This document shows positions 9,970-18,032 of a stretch of 64,000 bases of DNA, in pieces. The DNA lies in NCBI GenBank assembly GCA_013215055.1, contig JABSRQ010000008.1:68337-132336 (forward strand), given 5' to 3'. Every line of letters starts with the position of its first letter. Positions within the stretch are counted from its first letter, which is position 1. This DNA comes from Pseudomonadales bacterium (GTDB taxonomy: Bacteria > Pseudomonadota > Gammaproteobacteria > Pseudomonadales > DT-91). A model generated the notes under the pieces. It did not search any database. It saw nothing but the letters and a program-made list of their open reading frames with translations, and was not told the origin of the DNA. The position numbers were made by a program, and so were the translations under genes.

Positions 9970-11166
9970 TTACAGGAAGTATTCAAGCTGTGGACGACCA
10001 TTAGCAACTGCGCCGTAGTTCATGCCTTGTTTGAAGGACATATTAGCTACGTGACAACGTGCAGTTTCTAGATCGCAGATCGCTTTAGAGATCACACCTC
10101 TACGCACAGCGTTGCCGCCAAGTTGCTTGTACAGCTCAAGTGCGGCATCAAGACATTTGTCTACAATTTGCGCTTGCTGATATCTACGGTAAGAACGACG
10201 TTCTAAAGGTAGGGCTTCACCTTTTTCAGCATATTCCATCCATTCGGCAACTGTGGCTTTCATGATTAATTGCTGAACTTCAACTTCGTTAACCGCTTTG
10301 GCATAAGCTGTTTGAACTTCAGGTAAATCACCACGTGCAGCACCCGTGTTAGGGCTAACGGCTGAAGCAAATTCTTTGGCTGCATCAACAACACCTTGCA
10401 GGCAACCTACTGCTGAGTAAGCAACAGCACGCGGGAAAATTTGACCAAATTCGATTTGGAATAAAGGCGCCGTATTCAATTGGTTGCCAGGTTGGCCACC
10501 CGCAGGTACACCTACTTTAAATACACGGTGCTCAGGAATGAATGCATCTTTAACAACAATGTCGTGAGAACCTGTAGCTTTCAGACCTAATACGTCCCAG
10601 TTATCAACGATAGTTAAATCGTCTTTATGGATAACAAAGTTACGCATGTCAGGTGGTCCTGGAGGAGCGTCTTCAGCTTTAGGCACAACGCCACCTAAGA
10701 TGATCCATTCACAGTGCTTGGAACCGGAAGAGAAGCCCCACTGACCAGAAAGTTGGTATCCACCTTCAACTGGGGTGCCAAGGCCTGTAGGCATATATGT
10801 AGAAGCCACTAATGTATCGGCTTTAGAGCCATTTTCGCCGTAAATTTCGTCTTGTGCTTCTTTGTTGAATAAAGACAACTGCCAAGGGTGTACACCGATT
10901 ACACCGTATAACCATGCAGCAGACATATCACCTTCGCCAATGATGGCTTGAATAGTGTAAAAAACTTCAGGAGATAATTCATAACCGCCGTAGTCTTTAG
11001 ATTGTAAAACACGTAATAAACCGGCTTCCACGATGGCAGTTATAGTCTCATCGTGAACTGCACCGTTAGCTTCTGCTTCTTGTGCACGTTCTTTAATTGC
11101 TGGTACCAGCGCCTTGGCTTTTGCAATCAGCTCTTTCGCTAGCGCTTCTTTATTTTGATCGGTCAT
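9970..11166 (-). CDS. Acyl-CoA dehydrogenase-fold flavoprotein monooxygenase (HsaA-like)
   Basis: This 398-residue protein has the acyl-CoA-dehydrogenase fold but matches the group D monooxygenase branch (HsaA, HpaH C2, DszC types). Supporting motifs are GQWGFSSGSKHCEWIILGG, LGLKATGSHDIVV and a C-terminal helical domain with GGNAVRRG. Such enzymes use reduced FMN/FAD from a partner reductase to hydroxylate aromatic or steroid-derived rings; no reductase gene is adjacent. AGGAG precedes the ATG at 11166. A link to steroid breakdown is only suggested by the KshA-like oxygenase 21 kb away. An ordinary acyl-CoA dehydrogenase role is less likely but not excluded. Confidence 0.72.
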   Translation of the reverse strand: MTDQNKEALAKELIAKAKALVPAIKERAQEAEANGAVHDETITAIVEAGLLRVLQSKDYGGYELSPEVFYTIQAIIGEGDMSAAWLYGVIGVHPWQLSLFNKEAQDEIYGENGSKADTLVASTYMPTGLGTPVEGGYQLSGQWGFSSGSKHCEWIILGGVVPKAEDAPPGPPDMRNFVIHKDDLTIVDNWDVLGLKATGSHDIVVKDAFIPEHRVFKVGVPAGGQPGNQLNTAPLFQIEFGQIFPRAVAYSAVGCLQGVVDAAKEFASAVSPNTGAARGDLPEVQTAYAKAVNEVEVQQLIMKATVAEWMEYAEKGEALPLERRSYRRYQQAQIVDKCLDAALELYKQLGGNAVRRGVISKAICDLETARCHVANMSFKQGMNYGAVANGRPQLEYFL

Positions 11167-11297
11167 AACATGACTCTCCTGAATTCTCCGCTAATTCGCG
11201 TTACAAAGTAACGCGCTTTATTATGCTGAGAAAAGCGGCGATTGCAAGGAATCAAAGGCATAAGCGAGCCTATCTGACCATGAGTTAAGTCAAAGAC

Positions 11298-11951
11298 CTA
11301 TTTTATAGAATCCTGCCAAGTATTTTGCATTAAAAGTTGATCAATGGGGCGTTTCTTATCCCAGCCCTGTGCTTCCAACAGGGGTTTATCATAAAATTGA
11401 TCAACTTGGCCTATGCACAAGATAGCGATAGCTTCGGCACCTTGTGGCAGCTGTAGAAGCTGCGCTATCTTTTCGGGGCAGAAGATAGAAACCCAGCCTA
11501 AGCCTATACCTTCGCATCTGGCAGCCAGCCACATATTTTGAATGGCACAGGATGCTGAAGCTAAATCCATTTGTGGAAGTGTGCGGCGGCCAAATATATA
11601 GTTTTCTCGTTTATTACTAAGGCAGACCACAAGCACTTCGGCACAATCTTTTATACCCTCAACTTTTAAGGTCATAAACTCGTCTCTGCGCGTATTAAGG
11701 GCATCGGCCGTGGCAATGCGCTCCTCTTCAACCAGTGCTTGTAACTGTAGGCGTGTATCGGATTCGGTAATTTGAATAAAGCGCCACGGTTGCATAAAAC
11801 CAACACTTGGGGCAGCGATGGCGGCTTGCAAAAGGCGTTCAAGGCAGCCTTCAGGTAGAGGGCCTGGCACAAAGTGACGCATATCTCTGCGCTCAAAGAT
11901 GGCGCGATAAACGGCGGCTTGATCTGCCTGGCTGTAAGCATTGTTAGACAT
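11298..11951 (-). CDS. bluB: 5,6-dimethylbenzimidazole synthase BluB
   Basis: BluB breaks down FMN to give 5,6-dimethylbenzimidazole, the lower ligand of cobalamin. The 217-residue nitroreductase-fold protein shows the BluB-specific stretches FERRDMRHFVPGPLP, APSVGFMQPWRFI, GRRTLPQMDLAS and GLGWVSIF, which separate it from generic nitroreductases. No other cobalamin gene is in the window, so it stands alone here. It is 131 bp downstream of the flavoprotein gene on the same strand. Confidence 0.9.
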   Translation of the reverse strand: MSNNAYSQADQAAVYRAIFERRDMRHFVPGPLPEGCLERLLQAAIAAPSVGFMQPWRFIQITESDTRLQLQALVEEERIATADALNTRRDEFMTLKVEGIKDCAEVLVVCLSNKRENYIFGRRTLPQMDLASASCAIQNMWLAARCEGIGLGWVSIFCPEKIAQLLQLPQGAEAIAILCIGQVDQFYDKPLLEAQGWDKKRPIDQLLMQNTWQDSIK

Positions 11952-12012
11952 TAATGTGGGGGCCGAGTTAAAAGGGCAGATCCATGTCCCTGCGAAAAAA
12001 AATAATATTATC

Positions 12013-12726
12013 TTATTTAAGCAGGTAAATCACATTCACTTTCGCTTTTATTAATTGTGGCTTTATTTCCAGAGGGGCGGGAGCGTTGGATTCTGATGAC
12101 GCTGCAAGATTTAAGCTGCGCGCCATAGGAAAGTGTTGAGACTGATTCATTTCGGTAACTTGAAAAATTTCACCAAGCTTTCTATGCATGTTTTTAGCAA
12201 GGATCTGCGCTTTAGTGTCGGCTTTGTTCAGTGCTTTCACCAGAGCTTGAGTTTGCCATTGAGAGAGGTCATCAAATCCAAAACCACGCGATTGATAACG
12301 GGCTATTTTAAGTTGGGTGATTTCATTAACAAAGTCGCCATAACGTTGTAATTGATAAAGTTTGATATTGATGTCGCGTTTAACTCTTTGGCCAATAAGC
12401 TGTCTCTCATTATTCAGCCAGCGATAACTGGGGGTAATGCTAATGTCGGAAGCTTCGATGTGTGTGTCTTTAATCTGAAAACGCTGCTGTAAAGCGAGTA
12501 TCTGTTGGACTTCTTGATCTACATGTTTTTTGGCGATACTGGCATCTATTTCAGTTTGTTCTATTTGAATGTTGATTTGAATGAAATCCGGTTTAACTTG
12601 GATTTCTGCTTCGCTGAATAAATTTAAATGCGCTTGGTCTAGTCCATCAGCGTGAGAGTTCATCGGCATAAAAACACTAACAAGCAGCATTATAAGGCTT
12701 AGACATAGCAGTACACGAGTAATCAT
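12013..12726 (-). CDS. SIMPL (DUF541) domain protein, exported
   Basis: The 237-residue protein starts with a Sec-type signal peptide (MITRVLLCLSLIMLLVSVF, cleavage probably after SHA). A SIMPL/DUF541 domain like E. coli YggE follows: SEAEIQVKPDFIQINIQIE, then ITPSYRW and QRVKRDINIKL. Family members are periplasmic or membrane-linked and some affect oxidative-stress tolerance. The start at 12726 is preferred over an ATG eight codons upstream because AGGAAG lies just before it. Confidence 0.82.
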   Translation of the reverse strand: MITRVLLCLSLIMLLVSVFMPMNSHADGLDQAHLNLFSEAEIQVKPDFIQINIQIEQTEIDASIAKKHVDQEVQQILALQQRFQIKDTHIEASDISITPSYRWLNNERQLIGQRVKRDINIKLYQLQRYGDFVNEITQLKIARYQSRGFGFDDLSQWQTQALVKALNKADTKAQILAKNMHRKLGEIFQVTEMNQSQHFPMARSLNLAASSESNAPAPLEIKPQLIKAKVNVIYLLK

Positions 12727-12879
12727 GGCTAGCTTCCTGTATTGGATCATTTTTTAAGATTATAATCTTAAGACGCTGAAATTAACAAAAGATTCCAATC
12801 AAGAATCAAAGTATGTGAAACAGTTGGGAAAATTTACTTTAGCATAGGCTGACTATTAATAGTTGGCATAAAATCTACG

Positions 12880-13812
12880 TTAATGGTGTTGATTTTTAGA
12901 TTCATATTGCGCTTCGCGCTGCTGAATATAATTGGCTAAGAATTGATGAGTTGGACAGGCTATACCCAATGTGTTGGCAAGATTAACAATATAGTCATTA
13001 AGAAAGGCGATTTCCGTGTTTTTTTGTTGCTGAACATCTTCTCGCATTGATGAACTGTTATTGGCGGTTTTTTTTATGACATCATCGATTACTTCCCCAA
13101 TGTTGTGTAACGCGCTATCTAAGCCCTGTGCATGGATTAATGGTCGACATTCATCAATAAGTGCCTGCTTCATTAATTGTGCCGCAGGGTTATCGGCTAA
13201 AGCACCATTCTGGCAATCAAAATACACTGTTAGTGGGTTGATCACGCAGTTGATTATTAGCTTCTGCCATTGGAAGGCTGTGATCTGATCTTGGTATTGC
13301 AGACTTAATGCGCAGGATAATCTTTCGCAGATTTTTTTATGGTTGTTTTTTGAGCCATGAATAAGGCCTAAAAAGGTTGCGCCTTGGCCTGTATGCTTAA
13401 GCGCAAAAGCGCCGGTTTTTAATGCACCTTCTGTACTGATGCCAACATATAAGGTTTGTGATGGGTATTTATCGATTAAAGTTTGTTGAAAGCCCATGCC
13501 ATTTTGCAAAAGCACAATAGCTGTTTCTTGATTAAATCGATGGGCACAGCTGGCAATGGCATCAAAGGCATCAAAGGCTTTGGTGCAGACTAATAATAAG
13601 TCTATATGAGAGGCTTTATCGGCAGTATTGAGAGCAACGTCGACTTGTTTTTTACTGCTGCCTTTCTCCAAAAAAACGGTTTGTCTGTGGCCGCTTTTGT
13701 GAATGTCTCTGGTTATGAGTGTGACCTGTCGCCCGGCCAAACTTAAATAAGCCGCCCATAACAGACCTATGCTGCCAGCGCCGAGAATATGAATAGTAGC
13801 TGTTTGCTTCAT
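12880..13812 (-). CDS. panE: 2-dehydropantoate 2-reductase (ketopantoate reductase)
   Basis: PanE reduces ketopantoate to pantoate with NADPH in pantothenate synthesis. The protein begins with a Rossmann loop (ILGAGSIGLLWAAYL), has LLQNGMGFQ and the C-terminal-domain signature KLIINCVINPLT with the catalytic lysine. The frame is open 27 codons further upstream, but MKQTATIHILGAG gives the normal N-terminus and about 310 residues. No clear ribosome site decides the start. The other pathway genes panB, panC and panD lie together at 40-43 kb. Confidence 0.85.
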   Translation of the reverse strand: MKQTATIHILGAGSIGLLWAAYLSLAGRQVTLITRDIHKSGHRQTVFLEKGSSKKQVDVALNTADKASHIDLLLVCTKAFDAFDAIASCAHRFNQETAIVLLQNGMGFQQTLIDKYPSQTLYVGISTEGALKTGAFALKHTGQGATFLGLIHGSKNNHKKICERLSCALSLQYQDQITAFQWQKLIINCVINPLTVYFDCQNGALADNPAAQLMKQALIDECRPLIHAQGLDSALHNIGEVIDDVIKKTANNSSSMREDVQQQKNTEIAFLNDYIVNLANTLGIACPTHQFLANYIQQREAQYESKNQHH

Positions 13813-14054
13813 CGCTGCCATCAGTGGAATAACTTTAAGGCAGGCATGGCTTTGGCTCTGACTTGAGAATGAGATCTGGCAAGACGGCGGCATAAATCAG
13901 TAAAGGAAATTCCTTTTGCCCCTTTGACCTGTTTATAATGTTTGCGCATATCGCCCACGTCGAGCATATCCATAGACTTTTTATTGCCGCCGAAGAGGGC
14001 AGTATACGAGGTATTGCTGCTGGGATTAAGTCTTTAGGGGTAAAGGAAACTACA

Positions 14055-15611
14055 TTGTCACAAACTCAAGCTTCACGTAGCTGGGCAGAGAGCTTCAAGT
14101 CTTTTATTCACCCCAGAGTGATCACCATGTTATTTCTGGGTTTTTCTGCGGGGCTGCCGCTATTGTTGATATTTTCATCCCTGTCTCTGTGGTTACGCGA
14201 AGCCGGTATTGAACGCTCGGCGGTGACCTATTTCAGCTGGGCAGCTCTGGGTTATTCCTTTAAATTTGTCTGGGCCCCTCTGGTGGGGCGCCTGCCCCTG
14301 CCCCTGTTAAAAAATCTCTTGGGTCAGCGGCGCGCCTGGTTATTATTGGCGCAAATAAGTATCGCCATAGCGATAGCTGGCATGGCCCTGATCGATCCTG
14401 CCGCAGAGGGGCATGCCCTAGTTTTTATGGGACTGGCGGCGGTATTGCTGGGTTTTTCGGCGGCAACCCAGGATATTGTTATCGATGCTTACCGCATAGA
14501 GGCCGCGGATAAAAATATGCAGGCTTTGATGTCTTCGGTGTATATTGCCGGTTACCGAATCGGTATGTTGGTGGCTGGAGCTGGCGCCCTATTTATCGCC
14601 GATTTTTTTGGCTCAGATATGGGGGCTTACAGTTATGCCGCCTGGTCCAAGACGTATTTGTTGATGGCGGCTTGTATGTTAGTGGGGCTTATTACCACTT
14701 TGCTCATTAGTGAACCCGAACTTGAAAAACATGATGATGAAGCCTTTTCCGGTGGCCATTATGCCCAGCTGTTTGGCTTTTTTTGCGTTGCTGTCTGCGC
14801 TTTTATCGCCGTGTTTTATTTCTCCGCAGACCTTAGTGATTACCTCAAGTTCGTATTGGCTGAGCTTTTTTCCAATAATACCCTGGCCTCTTTATTGGTT
14901 GAAAGCCTGCGCCTCTTAGCTGCAGTGGTCGTAGCTTTATCGCTGTCTAGAGTTGCTATAAACAGGCATTGGGTTAATCCACAGTTGCTGGAATCATCTT
15001 ATATGGCCCCCATCAGGGAGTTTTTTCAGCGTTATGCCGGCAGGGAGGTGATGTTGTTACTGGCCTTAATTTTCCTTTATAGACTCTCTGATATTGTTCT
15101 GGGTGTTGTCGCTAATGTGTTTTATCAGGATTTGGGTTTTACTAAGACTGAAATCGCCGCGGTGGTGAAAACCTTTGGCTTGTTAATGACGATAGTGGGG
15201 GGCTTCCTGGGTGGTTTATTGTCTTTGCATTTTGGCATTATGCGCATCTTGTTTCTGGGGGCGGTACTGGCTGCATTAACCAATGTTCTGTTTATGCTGT
15301 TGGCGAAGATGGGGGCCAGTATGCCTATGTTATATCTGGTCATCTCTGCCGATAATTTGGCGGCTGGGCTTGCCGGTGCAGCCTTTGTGGCTTTTCTGTC
15401 CAGCTTAGTGAATATGTCTTTTACCGCCATGCAATATGCCATATTTAGCTCGATGATGACCTTATTTCCCAAACTACTGGGAGGTTATTCAGGTGCCATG
15501 GTTGATAGCCTGGGTTATCCGCAGTTTTTTATGCTTACTGCTCTGATGGGCTTGCCAGTCTTATGGGTGATTATGCAGCTGCGTCACTTTGCCGAGTTTA
15601 AAACTGATTAG
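14055..15611 (+). CDS. ampG: AmpG muropeptide permease (MFS)
   Basis: AmpG imports GlcNAc-anhydroMurNAc peptides during cell-wall recycling. The ~518-residue protein has 12 or more hydrophobic helices and AmpG-typical stretches: SAGLPLLLIFSSLSLWLREA, YSFKFVWAPLVGRLPLP, AATQDIVIDAYRIE and YQDLGFTKTEIAAV. The frame is open from 13938, but TTG 14055 with AAAGGA upstream gives the usual start just before the first helix. The 3' region is followed by an insertion-element remnant and a fragment of a second ampG. Confidence 0.88.
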   Translation: MSQTQASRSWAESFKSFIHPRVITMLFLGFSAGLPLLLIFSSLSLWLREAGIERSAVTYFSWAALGYSFKFVWAPLVGRLPLPLLKNLLGQRRAWLLLAQISIAIAIAGMALIDPAAEGHALVFMGLAAVLLGFSAATQDIVIDAYRIEAADKNMQALMSSVYIAGYRIGMLVAGAGALFIADFFGSDMGAYSYAAWSKTYLLMAACMLVGLITTLLISEPELEKHDDEAFSGGHYAQLFGFFCVAVCAFIAVFYFSADLSDYLKFVLAELFSNNTLASLLVESLRLLAAVVVALSLSRVAINRHWVNPQLLESSYMAPIREFFQRYAGREVMLLLALIFLYRLSDIVLGVVANVFYQDLGFTKTEIAAVVKTFGLLMTIVGGFLGGLLSLHFGIMRILFLGAVLAALTNVLFMLLAKMGASMPMLYLVISADNLAAGLAGAAFVAFLSSLVNMSFTAMQYAIFSSMMTLFPKLLGGYSGAMVDSLGYPQFFMLTALMGLPVLWVIMQLRHFAEFKTD

Positions 15612-15738
15612 GTGCAGCTGTTGATGTTAACGGAATGACCCGTGTGGCTTGCAGATAAAGGCGTTCATGCTGGCTTCAATTTCCGGAGAACTTTATGTGG
15701 CTGTTCCACGCGTTGATAATGTAAAAAGATGCCGATAA

Positions 15739-16965
15739 ATGCATAACATGTTGAAATATAAGGTATCTTATATTCTATATTCGGCATGCCTATCGACCTA
15801 TCGACCTATCGACCTATCGACCTATCGACCTATCGACATTTTGAGCCTCAAAGGCCAGCGAGTCAAAGTTATTAAGCAAGATGCCGACTCAAAGCACATC
15901 ATCATCTACTGCAAGCGTGACAAGCGCAGAAAAGCTATTGACCCTCTCACTGGAATCAAAGGTACTATCAATTTAAAGCGCCGCAGAACCGTGCAAGATA
16001 TGCCATTATTCGGCCATGCCTGCTTCATTGAAATCGAATGGGCTCAGGTCGCTATCAGTAAAAATCAACGCCGTATGGAAGGCTGCAAATTTGTTGCTAA
16101 AGGCTGCCGTTTAACGCGACGATTCTGCCAAATGATCAGCGGCCTCTGTCGGCACCTGAGCATTCAAACCATTTCTCGACACCTTAGTTTACGCAGGGAT
16201 ACGGTTAAAAATGTCGATAAAGCCTACCTGCACAAAACCTTGCCAGTACTTGATCCATCATAGCTAACAGACTTGGAATATATCGGTGTAGATCACGTTG
16301 CAAGCCCAAAAATAAATAAATAAATGACGGTGATATATGACATGGTCAACGGTCATTTAATCGGCGTTCAAGTTGGCCGTACCACCGAGGTTCTGAACAC
16401 TTCTTTAAAGAAGATGCCCGCCCCGGTTGCCGCTAAAATAAAGGCTGTTGCGTTAGATGTGGGCCCTGCTGAGCAAAAATCAGTGCGCGAGTGTGTGCCA
16501 GCGGGTGATGTTTGTTTGATCGATTTCATGTCGTGCAAAACTTCAGCAAGGCGATGAAAAATCAGCGTCGTATTGAGTTTAGAAAAGCCGATAAAGATGG
16601 AGCATTCTTAATGAAAGGCACGCATTATTTACTGTTGAGTATTAGCGATAAATTATCAGCTTCAGAAGGCTTGGAATGCGAAGCACTATGATGCAATGGA
16701 AGCGGACATTGAGGACTGGAGTTTATTGGCAGAGAGCACTGGCATGTTGTATTTGAAAAAGTTTGCCAAGTGTTTGAAGTCTCATTTGGTAGGCATTTGT
16801 AATTATGCGATCCATGGGCTGACGAGTGCGCGGATAGAGGCCGGCAATGTGAGTATTGGCATGATCCGTAAGCGAGCGCGAGGCATAAGAGATATTGAAT
16901 ATTTTAAGCTGAAAATCCGTCAATCGTCATTGCCGAATAATGATTCGATGTTTTACGTAGGTTAA
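15739..16965 (+). pseudogene. ISL3-family transposase, degraded
   Basis: Pieces of one transposase run in order across three segments. First is an N-terminal region ending at TAG 16261-16263 (QRVKVIKQDADSK, CRLTRRFCQMISGLCRHLSI). After that stop the same frame continues with LEYIGVDHVA to TAA 16321, then MTVIYDMVNGHLIGVQVGRT and KAVALDVGPA. A frame change near 16510 gives FDRFHVVQNFSKAMKNQRRI up to a stop near 16690. A final piece (16696-16965) has TGMLYLKKFAKCLKSH and GNVSIGMIRKRARGIRD. VDxxA and FDRFHVV are catalytic-domain landmarks of ISL3 transposases. Two in-frame stops, at least one frameshift and a missing central segment make it non-functional. Confidence 0.85.
15789..15836 (+). repeat. 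Six perfect tandem copies of an 8-bp unit
   Basis: CCTATCGA is repeated six times without interruption inside the 5' part of the transposase remnant. Three units make eight codons, so the frame reads a repeating STYRPIDL. The unit number may vary by replication slippage. Confidence 0.95.
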
Positions 16966-17004
16966 ATGACCTCATCAAAGCGTGGAACAGGCTATATAAA
17001 TTAG

Positions 17005-17544
17005 GTGACAGTATTGCAACGGCATTATCCACCCCCCTTTTATTTAGATTTAGGTTTCACGAAAACCGAGATAGGCCTGGTGGCCAAAAATGCCGCGCTG
17101 TGGCCAGCGATTGTCGGCGGTTTACTCGGTGGTTTGTTGATGTTGAAAATTGGCATCAACCGTGCGTTATGGCTGTTTGGTGTTGTACAACTGGTGACGA
17201 TTGCAGGTTTTGCGGTATTGGCCGAAGTGGGAAATAACCTATGGGTCTTGGCTTGTGTGATCGCGTTAGAGTATTTAGGTGTGGGCTTGGGTACGGCGGC
17301 ATTTACCGCTTTTATTGCCTGGGCTACGTCGGTTAAGTTTGCCGCAACCCAATTTGCCTTACTCACTGCATTTGCGGTATTACCCAGAACCTTGGCCAGC
17401 GCATTAACGGGGGTGTTAGTTGAATGGATAGGTTGGACCGGCTTTTATTTATTGTGCATGGTGCTGGCTTTACCGGGTATGTTGATGCTGTTTTGGGTGG
17501 CACCGTGGAATAAGTTACATCAAGGCTCTGATGTAAAAGCTTAG
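17005..17544 (+). pseudogene. 3' remnant of a second ampG-like permease gene
   Basis: The conserved part starts at YLDLGFTKTEIGLVAKN, which aligns with YQDLGFTKTEIAAVVKT of the intact AmpG upstream, and continues through four hydrophobic segments to a normal C-terminus. Only the last ~170 residues of an AmpG-type protein remain; the 5' two-thirds are absent, replaced by the insertion element ending at about 16993. Sequence differs clearly from the intact copy, so this is a diverged paralogue rather than a recent duplicate. Translation from GTG 17005 is possible but a functional transporter is unlikely. Confidence 0.82.
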
Positions 17545-17674
17545 AAAACCAAGCTTGAATGGTTAGCGTGTTTGAATAAGCCTTGGCAGGGATTAAAAAT
17601 CAGCTATTCTTAGTTAATCTAAATCGAATTGGCACTACTGTTATATTACAGTTTGTTATAAAGTACGGTATCAG

Positions 17675-17692
17675 TTATAACATATGCTATAA
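17675..17692 (+). promoter_or_regulatory. Near-perfect 18-bp palindrome upstream of hsbA
   Basis: TTATAACATATGCTATAA is symmetric except for one position per arm and lies 28 bp before the hsbA start. It could be an operator overlapping an AT-rich promoter; the cognate regulator is unknown. Confidence 0.3.
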
Positions 17693-17720
17693 GACACACG
17701 GAATATTAATGAGGTATTAA

Positions 17721-18026
17721 ATGGGAATATCTGCAAGAGTTTCTGAGGATGGTACTGAATTAAACATCGGCATAGATGGCCGCTTTGATTTTAGTTCACA
17801 TCAAGATTTTCGTAAGGCCTATGAAGAGTCTAACGATGCATTGGATAAATATGTTGTTGATATGAATGCAACCACGTATTTGGACAGTTCGGCTTTGGGT
17901 ATGTTACTGCTATTGAGAGATCATGCCGGTGGTGATCATGCCAATATTCGCATCATTAATTGCAACGATGATGTGAAAAAAATTCTGACGATTTCTAATT
18001 TCGAACAGCTGTTTGAAATTCACTGA
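17721..18026 (+). CDS. hsbA: STAS-domain anti-sigma-factor antagonist (HsbA-like)
   Basis: This 101-residue single STAS domain has the phospho-switch motif YLDSSALGMLLLLRD (serines 56/57). In Pseudomonas aeruginosa the equivalent HsbA is phosphorylated and dephosphorylated by HsbR and, according to state, binds the anti-sigma factor FlgM or the diguanylate cyclase HsbD. The order STAS - regulator/phosphatase - HPt is the same here. Four bases separate its stop from the next possible start, so translation is probably coupled. Family assignment is firm; the partner beyond HsbR is inferred. Confidence 0.88.
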   Translation: MGISARVSEDGTELNIGIDGRFDFSSHQDFRKAYEESNDALDKYVVDMNATTYLDSSALGMLLLLRDHAGGDHANIRIINCNDDVKKILTISNFEQLFEIH

Positions 18027-18032
18027 TACGTG

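Larger units (their letters stand above)
15699..16993 (+). mobile_element. Decayed ISL3-type insertion element
   Basis: The ends carry matching inverted repeats: CTGTTCCACGCGTTGAT at 15701-15717 and, on the other strand, CTGTTCCACGCTTTGAT at 16990-16974 (16 of 17 identical), enclosing about 1.3 kb with a broken ISL3-like transposase. No 8-bp target duplication is evident in the flanks, which fits a later deletion or recombination. The element is inactive as it stands. Confidence 0.78.

Noticed and set aside
9970-11166. Beta-oxidation acyl-CoA dehydrogenase role
   Set aside because: The WGFSSGSKHCEW region and C-terminal domain fit the monooxygenase branch better, and no beta-oxidation genes are adjacent.
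15781-15840. Short repeats that could suggest a CRISPR array
   Set aside because: The units are directly adjacent 8-mers without spacers and lie inside a transposase remnant.
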